DNA of 60,616 bases from Paenibacillus glycanilyticus (lineage in GTDB: Bacteria; Bacillota; Bacilli; Paenibacillales; Paenibacillaceae). Location: contig NZ_BSSQ01000030.1 in assembly GCF_030161375.1 (NCBI RefSeq), forward strand, positions 1 to 60,616, read 5' to 3'. A program made the position numbers and the translations under genes. This document shows positions 7,816-14,468 of this stretch, one piece after another (position 1 is the first letter of the stretch; each line of letters begins with the position of its first letter). The notes below the pieces were generated by a model. It saw only the letters and a program-made list of their open reading frames with translations, searched no databases and was not told the DNA's origin.

Positions 7816-9069
7816 TTACTCCGACTCCCGCCAAACATCGGCGCCAAGCATGCGCAAATTATCAACAAGGTTGTCATATCCGCGATCGATGTACTCTACG
7901 CCCGTAATTTCCGTAATACCTTCCTTCACGGTTAAACCGGCGATAACTAGCGCAGCGCCTGCGCGCAAATCCGCCGCTTTGACTTTGGCCGCGAACAGCT
8001 CTCCGCCTTCAATAATGGCCGAACGGCCTTCAACACGGATATTAGCGCCCATGCGGTTGAGCTCCGGTACGTGCTTAAACCGGTTGCTATATACGTAATC
8101 GCTCAAGATACTAACACCTTTGGCCATAGCAAGCAAGGTAGTCATCGGAGATTGGAGATCCGTTGCAAAGCCCGGATAGACAAGCGCCTTAACGTCAACG
8201 GACGTGTAATCCGGAGCGCCGATAATGCGAATAGACTCATCCATCTCCTGAACCTTAACGCCCATTTCTTCCAGCTTGGCCGTCATGGCTTCCATATGTT
8301 TGGGTATGACGTTGTCGATCGTCACATCGCCGCCCGTTGCAGCGGCTGCAATCATATACGTGCCTGCTTGAATCCGGTCGGGAATGATCGAATGACGGCA
8401 GCCATGCATGCTGTCTACCCCTTCAATTCGGATCGTCTCCGTCCCAGCACCCTTAATTCGCGCACCCATCGAATTTAGAAGAGTTGCTACATCTATAATC
8501 TCCGGCTCTTTTGCCGCATTTTCAATGATGGTTGATCCTTTGGCACGCGATGCCGCCAGCATGATGTTAATGGTGGCCCCTACACTGACAACGTCTAAAT
8601 AAATTTTAGCTCCGCGCAGCTCTTTTGCGTGAATACGCATCGAGCCTTGCTCGTTCGTAACCTTAGCTCCCAATGCTTCGAAACCTTTAATGTGCTGGTC
8701 GATTGGTCTTGGCTCGAAATTACAGCCGCCTGGCAAACCGATAATCGCTTCGCCAAATCGCCCAAGCATTGCACCCATCAAATAATAAGATGCACGAAGC
8801 AGCTTCACTTTACCGTTAGGCATCGGCTTCGACTCAAGACGCGATGGGTCAATCTTCATCACATCGCCCTGCCAGCTTACGACAGCGCCAAGGTCCTGCA
8901 GGATCTCACTATATACGACAACATCGCTTAAATGGGGCAAATTGTCCAATACCACTTCTGATTCTGCCAGTATAGCTGCCGGAACCAGAGCGACGGCACT
9001 GTTCTTCGCTCCGCTTATTTGGACGGTGCCTCGCAGTGGACGTCCACCGCGTATCATCAATTTCTCCAT
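7816..9069 (-). CDS. murA: UDP-N-acetylglucosamine 1-carboxyvinyltransferase
   Basis: MurA transfers enolpyruvate from phosphoenolpyruvate to UDP-GlcNAc, the first committed step of peptidoglycan synthesis. The 417-residue protein starts with EKLMIRGGRPLRGTV and has the catalytic loop LPGGCNFEPRP with the active-site cysteine. The start ISGAKNSAVALVPAAILA and the location beside rho indicate the second paralogue (MurAB/MurZ type) of Bacillus. The ATG at 9069 follows GGGAGG; a TTG one codon upstream is equally well spaced. The leader contains a terminator-like hairpin. Confidence 0.95.
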   Translation of the reverse strand: MEKLMIRGGRPLRGTVQISGAKNSAVALVPAAILAESEVVLDNLPHLSDVVVYSEILQDLGAVVSWQGDVMKIDPSRLESKPMPNGKVKLLRASYYLMGAMLGRFGEAIIGLPGGCNFEPRPIDQHIKGFEALGAKVTNEQGSMRIHAKELRGAKIYLDVVSVGATINIMLAASRAKGSTIIENAAKEPEIIDVATLLNSMGARIKGAGTETIRIEGVDSMHGCRHSIIPDRIQAGTYMIAAAATGGDVTIDNVIPKHMEAMTAKLEEMGVKVQEMDESIRIIGAPDYTSVDVKALVYPGFATDLQSPMTTLLAMAKGVSILSDYVYSNRFKHVPELNRMGANIRVEGRSAIIEGGELFAAKVKAADLRAGAALVIAGLTVKEGITEITGVEYIDRGYDNLVDNLRMLGADVWRESE

Positions 9070-9107
9070 CAAATATAGTCCTCCCGAGATTTAAGAAGAG
9101 ACAAAGG

Positions 9108-9160
9108 AAAACCGCCTTAGGGGCGAGCTTATAATAAAAGACTCGCTGTAATGGGCGGCT
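9108..9160 (-). promoter_or_regulatory. Hairpin in murA leader, possible attenuator
   Basis: On the minus strand GCCGCC pairs with GGCGG, enclosing a second stem GCGAG/CTCGC, and TTTTCCTTTG follows. It lies between the murA promoter and its start codon, so it is placed where an attenuator would act. No known riboswitch core is recognised. Confidence 0.4.
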
Positions 9161-9273
9161 CATGATCCCGTGCTCCTATTATGCTTTTTCAAGAAATGCC
9201 TCAGTAGAAAGAAGCGGAATGTATTCATTTTAAAAAAATAGCAACATATCTATTAGACTTTTTATTCTGAGCC

Positions 9274-9282
9274 ATTATACCA
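9274..9282 (-). promoter_or_regulatory. Extended -10 promoter of murA
   Basis: The minus strand has TGG followed by TATAAT, an extended -10 element, about 200 bases upstream of murA. The -35 at 17 bases (TACCAT) is poor, as is common with extended -10 promoters. Nothing else is visible in the rest of the 9161-9353 gap. Confidence 0.55.
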
Positions 9283-9353
9283 TATCGGGACATGGAATGG
9301 TATTTGACTTACAGAAGTAGGCAAGTACTTAAAAATTATTAATTATTATCTCA

Positions 9354-9384
9354 TAAAATAAAAAAAGGGCCCCTTAGGACCCTA
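9354..9384 (-). terminator. Terminator overlapping the 3' end of spo0F
   Basis: AGGGTCC and GGGCCCT form the stem and a run of T follows on the minus strand. The TAA stop codon of spo0F lies in the loop, so the coding sequence itself supplies the 5' arm. Confidence 0.75.
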
Positions 9385-9772
9385 CCGCAAAGCGGTTGTT
9401 CGAGTTGCCGCCGTGAAGCTGCATATTAACCGCAATTCGCATCTCGTCAATATCAAACGGCTTCGTGAAATGCATAACGGCACCAAGATCCGTCGCTTCC
9501 TTGATCATGTCCAGTTCACCGTAAGCGGTCATCATAATGACTTTGATATCTCGGTTAATTGCCTTAACATGTTTCAAAATTTCGAGCCCGTCCATCCCCG
9601 GAATCTTCATATCAAGAAGAACAAGGTCAGGATTTTCCGCTTTCACAATTTCCAGCGCCAGCCTACCGTTTGAAGCTTGGAAAGTATTGTAGCCTTCACT
9701 GCTGAACACTTCCATTAGAAGCACTCGGATGCCATTCTGATCATCAACGATCAATAGCTTCTTCTTCTCCAA
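9374..9772 (-). CDS. spo0F: Sporulation phosphorelay response regulator Spo0F
   Basis: Spo0F takes phosphate from sensor kinases and passes it through Spo0B to Spo0A. The 132-residue single-domain receiver has all the hallmarks: acidic pair D10-D11, phospho-acceptor D54 (LLDMKIPG), T82 (MMTAYGELDMI) and K104 (FTKPFDIDE), and no output domain. The similarity to B. subtilis Spo0F is obvious along the whole length. It lies downstream of pyrG, as in Bacillus, and has a sigma-H-like promoter. The ATG at 9772 follows GGGAGGTAATATCTTGG-type spacing. Confidence 0.97.
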   Translation of the reverse strand: MEKKKLLIVDDQNGIRVLLMEVFSSEGYNTFQASNGRLALEIVKAENPDLVLLDMKIPGMDGLEILKHVKAINRDIKVIMMTAYGELDMIKEATDLGAVMHFTKPFDIDEMRIAVNMQLHGGNSNNRFAVGS

Positions 9773-9828
9773 GATATTACCTCCCGCGACTCGAGCGACA
9801 ACTGGTCAACTCTTCCATAATCGTTAAT

Positions 9829-9858
9829 ATATTCGAGCCGAGAGAGGCATTATCCTGC
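9829..9858 (-). promoter_or_regulatory. Sigma-H-like promoter of spo0F
   Basis: On the minus strand GCAGGATAA (9850-9858) and CTCGAATAT (9829-9837) are 12 bases apart. They match the sigma-H pattern RNAGGAWWW, 11-12 bases, RNNGAATWW at all but one position. B. subtilis spo0F is known to have a sigma-H promoter, so the match makes biological sense. No perfect Spo0A box is seen nearby. Confidence 0.6.
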
Positions 9859-9904
9859 TTTCCTGTTAAAAAAAATGAAACATTCAATATTAGAACAGCC
9901 GTTC

Positions 9905-11509
9905 TTATTGGCCGGAGTAATTTAATGCCGCGCGCACAAATCCGCGGAAGAGCGGTTGCGGACGGTTAGGACGCGATGTAAACTCCGGATGGAATTGTAC
10001 CGCGAGGAACCATGGATGCTCTGGAAGCTCCACCATCTCGACTAGACGGCCGTCTGGCGAAGTACCGGAAATCTTAAGACCCGCCGATTCAATGCGTTCA
10101 CGGTATTCATTGTTGAACTCGTACCGGTGACGGTGACGCTCGTACACAAGCTCGTCGTCATATTCTGTAGCCGCAAGCGAACCCGGCTTCAATTTGCAAG
10201 GGTAAAGGCCAAGGCGCATCGTGCCGCCCATGTCTTCGATATCTTTTTGGTCAGGCATAAGGTCGATAACCGGATACGGCGTCGAAGGATTGATCTCCGC
10301 ACTGTTCGCATTGAACAAACCAGCTACGCTGCGCGCGTATTCGATAACGGCAACTTGCATGCCAAGACAGATTCCGAAGAACGGAATTTGCTGCTCGCGG
10401 GCATAACGGATCGCCGATACTTTCCCTTCAATACCACGATCGCCAAAGCCGCCAGGCACCAAGATGCCATGTACGCCTTTCAACATTTCCGAAACATTAT
10501 CGTCGTCGATTTCTTCGGCATTGACCCAACGCAGCTTCACTTCGGAATCCGCATCGATTCCCGCATGTCCAAGCGCTTCTACGATGGACAAATAAGCGTC
10601 GTGCAAAGCAACGTATTTACCAACGATCGCAATCTCCGTTGTTTTGTGGAGCGATTTCACGCGCTCAACCATGCTCTCCCACTCCGCCATGTCAGGCTGA
10701 TTGGTCGTCAGCTTCAAGTGGTTCACAACGATATCGTCGAGGCCTTGTTCGCGAAGCATCAGCGGTACTTCGTACAACGTCGAAGCATCGATACATTCGA
10801 CAACCGCGTTAGCATCGATATCGCAGAACAAGCCGATTTTGCGTTTCAGATCTTCCGAAAGCGCATGTTCGGTACGGCATACGATGACATTCGGCTGAAT
10901 GCCGATGCTGCGCAGCTCTTTAACGCTATGCTGGGTTGGCTTTGTTTTAACTTCGCCAGCCGCTTTAATATATGGGATCAGGGTAACGTGAATGTACATC
11001 ACGTTGTCGCGTCCGATGTCGCTCTTGATTTGACGGATGGCTTCAAGGAAAGGCAAGCTTTCGATGTCGCCTACTGTACCGCCGATCTCTGTGATCACGA
11101 CGTCCGAACCCGCTTCTTTGCCGGCGCGGTAGACGCGTTCCTTGATTTCATTCGTAATATGCGGGATAACCTGTACCGTTCCGCCAAGATATTCGCCGCG
11201 GCGTTCTTTAGAAATAACGTTCGAGTAAATTTTGCCCGTTGTAACGCTGCTGTATTTCGTCAGGTTAATATCAATAAACCGTTCATAATGCCCAAGGTCA
11301 AGGTCAGTTTCCGCGCCGTCGTCTGTTACGAATACTTCGCCGTGCTGGTACGGGCTCATTGTTCCCGGGTCAACGTTGATGTAAGGATCGAACTTTTGAA
11401 TCGTTACTTTCAAACCTCTGTTCTTAAGCAGACGACCGAGTGATGCAGCGGTAATCCCTTTGCCAAGCGATGAAACGACGCCCCCGGTTACAAAAATATA
11501 TTTGGTCAC
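9905..11509 (-). CDS. pyrG: CTP synthase
   Basis: CTP synthase makes CTP from UTP, ATP and glutamine. The 534-residue protein has the synthetase domain (TKYIFVTGGVVSSLGKG, then DPYINVDPGTMSPYQHGEVF) and a C-terminal class I glutamine amidotransferase with GICLGMQ (nucleophile Cys) and FHPEFTSRP (His-Glu). I choose GTG at 11509 because the length then equals that of the family; an upstream ATG would add six residues. A terminator hairpin lies 140 bases upstream. The order rpoE, pyrG, spo0F is conserved with Bacillus. Confidence 0.96.
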   Translation of the reverse strand: MTKYIFVTGGVVSSLGKGITAASLGRLLKNRGLKVTIQKFDPYINVDPGTMSPYQHGEVFVTDDGAETDLDLGHYERFIDINLTKYSSVTTGKIYSNVISKERRGEYLGGTVQVIPHITNEIKERVYRAGKEAGSDVVITEIGGTVGDIESLPFLEAIRQIKSDIGRDNVMYIHVTLIPYIKAAGEVKTKPTQHSVKELRSIGIQPNVIVCRTEHALSEDLKRKIGLFCDIDANAVVECIDASTLYEVPLMLREQGLDDIVVNHLKLTTNQPDMAEWESMVERVKSLHKTTEIAIVGKYVALHDAYLSIVEALGHAGIDADSEVKLRWVNAEEIDDDNVSEMLKGVHGILVPGGFGDRGIEGKVSAIRYAREQQIPFFGICLGMQVAVIEYARSVAGLFNANSAEINPSTPYPVIDLMPDQKDIEDMGGTMRLGLYPCKLKPGSLAATEYDDELVYERHRHRYEFNNEYRERIESAGLKISGTSPDGRLVEMVELPEHPWFLAVQFHPEFTSRPNRPQPLFRGFVRAALNYSGQ

Positions 11510-11572
11510 TTTGCTAATACCCTCCATGCTCCTCTGGTTATGTTTAGGTTTTCCCATTTGTACGATAAACAT

Positions 11573-11887
11573 GGATTAACAGACGCTCTATCTCTCTGTC
11601 CAGTTTATGGATGAACAAATCAGGTCCCTGAACTTGCTTCTACAAACAAAAAAAGTGACACCCGTCTTCACGGGGCACTTTTTATTTGGCGTATTATTAA
11701 ACGTTAGCTTGCCGGCAAAAACAACTCGGCAATTGCTATATCCGCAGTGACTTCCATCCTTCTACAAAGGGAAAGTAAGCCATTGCTTGCTTATGCGGTA
11801 CGTTTACCGAATCTTAAAGCCCATGCAATAGTTTACTCTGCCCGTATACGGACTGTCAAGGGTAAAGACAGCCAAGCTAAGAGACGA
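11573..11887. other. Intergenic region rpoE-pyrG
   Basis: Apart from the hairpin at 11648-11684, I see no gene or known element. A weak TTGTTT-17-TTTAAT pair on the minus strand near 11690-11725 could be a pyrG promoter. The transcript start it implies does not begin with GGG. Confidence 0.4.
11648..11684. terminator. Terminator between rpoE and pyrG
   Basis: AAAGTG plus an ACCCGT/ACGGG(G) stem closes around a short loop, with a T-run on each strand. On the minus strand it could end the rpoE transcript or act as a leader attenuator of pyrG, which is controlled by attenuation in B. subtilis. The sequence does not decide between these. Confidence 0.7.
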
Positions 11888-12475
11888 CTATTTGTCGTCT
11901 TCTTCGTCCTCTTCGTCTTCAAAATCTTCTTCCTCATCGGAATCTTCTTCGCCGAGTTCAGCATCAGCGTCAAGCTCTTCGTCGACTTCTTCGTCTTCAA
12001 GCTCTTCGTCACCAATGCCAGCCTCTTCATCGGCTTCCGCTTCTTCTTCGGATTCGCTGAATTCGCGATCTTCATCGTAAGAATCGTAATCCTCTTCCTC
12101 GGCTGCGTACGAATCATCTTCCTCATCCGCGAACAGATCCTCATCGTCATCGTCGTCATCATTAATGATACGCGGACGTTTTGCGTTCGTAATCGGATCC
12201 TCGTTGCGTTCAACCGGATACCAGCGTTTCAGCCCCCACATGTTGCTGCCAACGCAGGCGAACCTGCCGTCAATGTTAATCTCCGTATATACTTGAGCGA
12301 TTACATGATTGATTCCATCCGCGGAAAGTCCGCGAATTTTCGCAATTTCCATCATCAGGTCACGGTAGTAGTAAGGCGTATTGGCTGCCTTCAGCACTTC
12401 AAACGCCAAGTCCACCATAGGCATTTCTTTCATCCGCTCCGGATCGAGCTTCAATGTAATATTGCCGTTGCTCAC
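11888..12475 (-). CDS. rpoE: RNA polymerase delta subunit
   Basis: Delta is a Bacillota-specific RNA polymerase subunit that promotes recycling and alters promoter selectivity. Residues 1-90 form the HARE-HTH domain (MVDLAFEVLKAANTPYYYRDLMMEIAK, then WGLKRWYPV). The remaining 100 residues are almost wholly Asp, Glu and Ser, the disordered acidic tail that competes with nucleic acid. At 195 residues it is slightly longer than the B. subtilis protein (173). The start is GTG at 12475, preceded by GAGAGGATG; a nearby ATG is out of frame. Confidence 0.96.
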   Translation of the reverse strand: MSNGNITLKLDPERMKEMPMVDLAFEVLKAANTPYYYRDLMMEIAKIRGLSADGINHVIAQVYTEINIDGRFACVGSNMWGLKRWYPVERNEDPITNAKRPRIINDDDDDDEDLFADEEDDSYAAEEEDYDSYDEDREFSESEEEAEADEEAGIGDEELEDEEVDEELDADAELGEEDSDEEEDFEDEEDEEDDK

Positions 12476-12844
12476 ATGGACACATCCTCTCTTGCTATCT
12501 TCATACTTTCGTAATCATAACCAATATCAAAGTATAGTAAAACCTATTTTATTCAAAAAAGCAAGCTGTCCGCCCGCTGCTTCAAATGATAACAATCTTC
12601 CCGCCAAAAAGAAAAAAAGCGAAGGGCTGTCCCTTCGCTTTGACTGTATCCATCCGGAGAACGCATTTGTCATGCATAACCGGAGCGGTAAGAGTCGCTA
12701 GAACTCTTACATCATCCTATGTCCTTCGTGCGGTTTTGACACGGTTTCACGCCTAATTATCTGAAAAAAGGCAAGTTGCTCATGCGGCCGAACCCCCGTC
12801 TTCATACAATAGTTCAGCATCGTCCGTCGGGAGGGGACGCGTAA
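12476..12844. other. Intergenic region rpoE-protease with hairpins
   Basis: This 369-base gap has no convincing gene. It contains a terminator directed left (12612-12641), a perfect stem GTAAGAGT/ACTCTTAC (about 12689-12711) and a CCGG-closed imperfect stem (about 12654-12685). These could form a short minus-strand RNA, but no promoter is clear. Confidence 0.5.
12612..12641 (-). terminator. Strong intrinsic terminator upstream of rpoE
   Basis: AAAGCGAAGGG and CCCTTCGCTTT form an 11-pair stem with a 4-base loop; a run of seven T follows on the minus strand. No minus-strand gene precedes it within view, so its transcript is unidentified. Confidence 0.85.
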
Positions 12845-13975
12845 TTGGACATCACCGCTTTTCTCCATTGGTTGAAGGACACGATGGCTTGCACGGGCCA
12901 AACGACAAAAAATCGTATTATCCGATTTCAGCAGCAAGGGGATTATCGACGGTTTCTGCAAGAAATGTCAGAAGAGTCGACAGCTTCTCCGGAATTGAAG
13001 TCGGTTAAGCAAATGCGTATCATACGTGCAATTTCTTGTCAGCTCCCTGTCGAAGCAACTTTATCTGGATTTTCCGGCGGCGTATGGATTGAGAACGACC
13101 GCCGCGTTACCGTTCACACCGCAGCAAAAACCATGCCATTGGAAAAAGGCATCCCCTGGGGCGTGCAACAGATCAAGGCTCCGCTTGCCTGGAGTTCAAC
13201 GACCGGCCATCGCATCAAAATCGGCGTCATCGATACGGGCGTAGACTTCAGCCATCCGGATCTCCGCCAATCGCTGTCGCGCGGCATCAACCTGCTCAAC
13301 CGCAGCATGTTGCCTCATGACGACAACGGCCATGGCACTCATATTACCGGAACAATAGCAGCAGCCAACCAAATGCACGGCATGATCGGCATCGCGCCAC
13401 GGGCGCAAATTCTCCCGGTAAAAGCATTCGACCATAATGGAAGCGCCTTTGTTTCCGACATTATACTCGGCATCGATTGGTGCGTACGGAACCGGGTCCA
13501 TATTATTAATATGAGCTTTGGCATGAAAACACGCAGCAAAGCTCTCCTCAATGCGATTAACAACGCTTATAATGCCGGTGTTATCGTTGTCGCTTCCTCG
13601 GGCAACGACGGCAAACGCCGGTCCGTCGACTACCCGGCCAGATATCCCCAGACGATATCGGTTGGCGCAACCAACAAGCTGCGGCGCATCGCTCCCTTCA
13701 GCAACCGGGGAACGTTTATTGATATTTATGCGCCCGGCGATAAAATCTTTTCTGCTTGGCTCCGCGGCAAATACCACGAGATGAGCGGAACATCGATGGC
13801 CACTTCCCATGTGAGCGGGGCCATCGCCTTGCTGCTTGCTTACAAGCCGGGACTGACACCCGCGGAGATTAAAGCTATTTTGAAAAAATCGTACCTGCCG
13901 CTGCGGAGCACAAAAGCTCCCCGTTATACCGGGGAGCTTGATGTGATGAAGATGCTCGGGGCCGCGGAACGATAG
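12845..13975 (+). CDS. Subtilisin-like serine protease (S8 family)
   Basis: The 376-residue protein has the catalytic triad D130 (IGVIDTGVDFSHPDL), H163 (NGHGTHITGTIAA) and S317 (SGTSMATSHVSG), with the oxyanion Asn at about 254. Residues about 52-92 resemble an I9-type propeptide (MRIIRAISCQLPVEATLSGF). There is no signal peptide or transmembrane segment at the N-terminus, so it may act in the cytoplasm or be exported by another route. The start is TTG at 12845 after GGAGGGGACGCGTAA. It is divergent from rpoE and stands alone. Confidence 0.9.
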   Translation: MDITAFLHWLKDTMACTGQTTKNRIIRFQQQGDYRRFLQEMSEESTASPELKSVKQMRIIRAISCQLPVEATLSGFSGGVWIENDRRVTVHTAAKTMPLEKGIPWGVQQIKAPLAWSSTTGHRIKIGVIDTGVDFSHPDLRQSLSRGINLLNRSMLPHDDNGHGTHITGTIAAANQMHGMIGIAPRAQILPVKAFDHNGSAFVSDIILGIDWCVRNRVHIINMSFGMKTRSKALLNAINNAYNAGVIVVASSGNDGKRRSVDYPARYPQTISVGATNKLRRIAPFSNRGTFIDIYAPGDKIFSAWLRGKYHEMSGTSMATSHVSGAIALLLAYKPGLTPAEIKAILKKSYLPLRSTKAPRYTGELDVMKMLGAAER

Positions 13976-14018
13976 CAAGAAGAGCATACACTGCCTTTGA
14001 AATTATTGGCGGCGAACC

Positions 14019-14127
14019 ATGTATCTCCCTCCGGTTGCAGTTGACGCTGAGAAATTTGAACTTACTCATTACAAACGAGATTTCTCAGTCGTCAAAGGCA
14101 AGCGCTGCGCTCCTCCGGGAGATACAT
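14019..14127 (+). ncRNA. Candidate structured RNA downstream of the S8 protease
   Basis: Two nested stems are directly visible: ATGTATCTCCC (14019-14029) with GGGAGATACAT (14117-14127), and TTGACGCTGAGAAAT (14041-14055) with its complement at 14080-14095 (one bulged T). The internal loop contains a further AGCG/CGCT hairpin on its 3' side. A second hairpin (TGTCC near 14128, GGGACA near 14160) and a terminator follow. It may be a free small RNA, a structured 3' UTR of the protease gene, or a palindromic repeat. I do not recognise a known family. Confidence 0.5.
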
Positions 14128-14167
14128 TGTCCTTGCCCTTTTTCATCGTTCCTGTTGAAGGGACAGT

Positions 14168-14205
14168 AGAACCCGTTCTTGGGATTTCCCCGGAACGGGT
14201 TCTTT
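14168..14205 (+). terminator. Intrinsic terminator after the structured region
   Basis: GAACCCGTTC (14169-14178) and GAACGGGTTC (14193-14202) form a perfect stem followed by TTTGATT. It ends any transcript from the protease gene or the structured RNA before it. Confidence 0.8.
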
Positions 14206-14225
14206 GATTAGGAATTACATTACGT

Positions 14226-14350
14226 GATTGCTACGCTGTATGGAGTGCAGTATATTGGCTCGATTCTAGCCAGTACAGCGTATGAGGCGCTGGAGTGCTA
14301 ATAGATAGGAATATACTGTATTTGGTGCATTGTAACTGCATGGAGAAAGA
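14226..14350. repeat. Degenerate intergenic repeat with imperfect palindromes
   Basis: TACGCTGTA and TACAGCGTA (about 14230-14280) are inverted, enclosing TTGGCT/AGCCAG. Three related segments share a TGGAGTGC or TTGGTGC core followed by A/T-rich tails near 14241, 14292 and 14316. No coding frame fits. It has the look of a non-coding dispersed repeat; copies elsewhere cannot be checked here. Confidence 0.45.
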
Positions 14351-14418
14351 GAAAAAGTCGCCGATTAGTGATAGTACAAGCAAGTTTGGAACATAGATCG
14401 GGAGTCTCCAAACGCAGC

Positions 14419-14446
14419 AAAGCCGCCAGAGTTAACTGGCGGCTTT
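14419..14446 (-). terminator. Terminator hairpin after argS
   Basis: AAAGCCGCCAG and CTGGCGGCTTT form a perfect 11-pair stem. The T-run after it is short (CTTTGCTG), so efficiency is uncertain. It is placed 22 bases after the argS stop codon. Confidence 0.65.
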
Positions 14447-14468
14447 CTAGTATAGGCGGGCGGATAAG

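Noticed and set aside
10127..11443. 438-codon open frame on the plus strand opposite pyrG
   Set aside because: It has no ribosome binding site, a protein composition biased to Arg, Phe and Val as expected from an antisense frame, and it lies entirely over a conserved gene. The same applies to long plus-strand frames over pdxS and guaB and minus-strand frames over the quinol oxidase genes.
11648..11730. pyrG attenuation by reiterative G addition, as in B. subtilis
   Set aside because: A terminator is in the right place, but no transcript start of the form GGGC is visible at a plausible promoter, so the mechanism cannot be supported here.
11892..12080. Poly-serine frame opposite rpoE
   Set aside because: It is the antisense image of the Asp/Glu-rich tail of RpoE (GAT/GAA codons read as ATC/TTC and shifted), not a gene.
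12707..12961. 84-codon minus-strand frame overlapping the protease start
   Set aside because: No ribosome binding site, no recognisable protein features, and it overlaps the 5' end of a clear gene.
14019..14207. 62-codon open frame over the structured region
   Set aside because: It lacks a ribosome binding site, its reading frame is dictated by the palindromes, and it ends inside the terminator.
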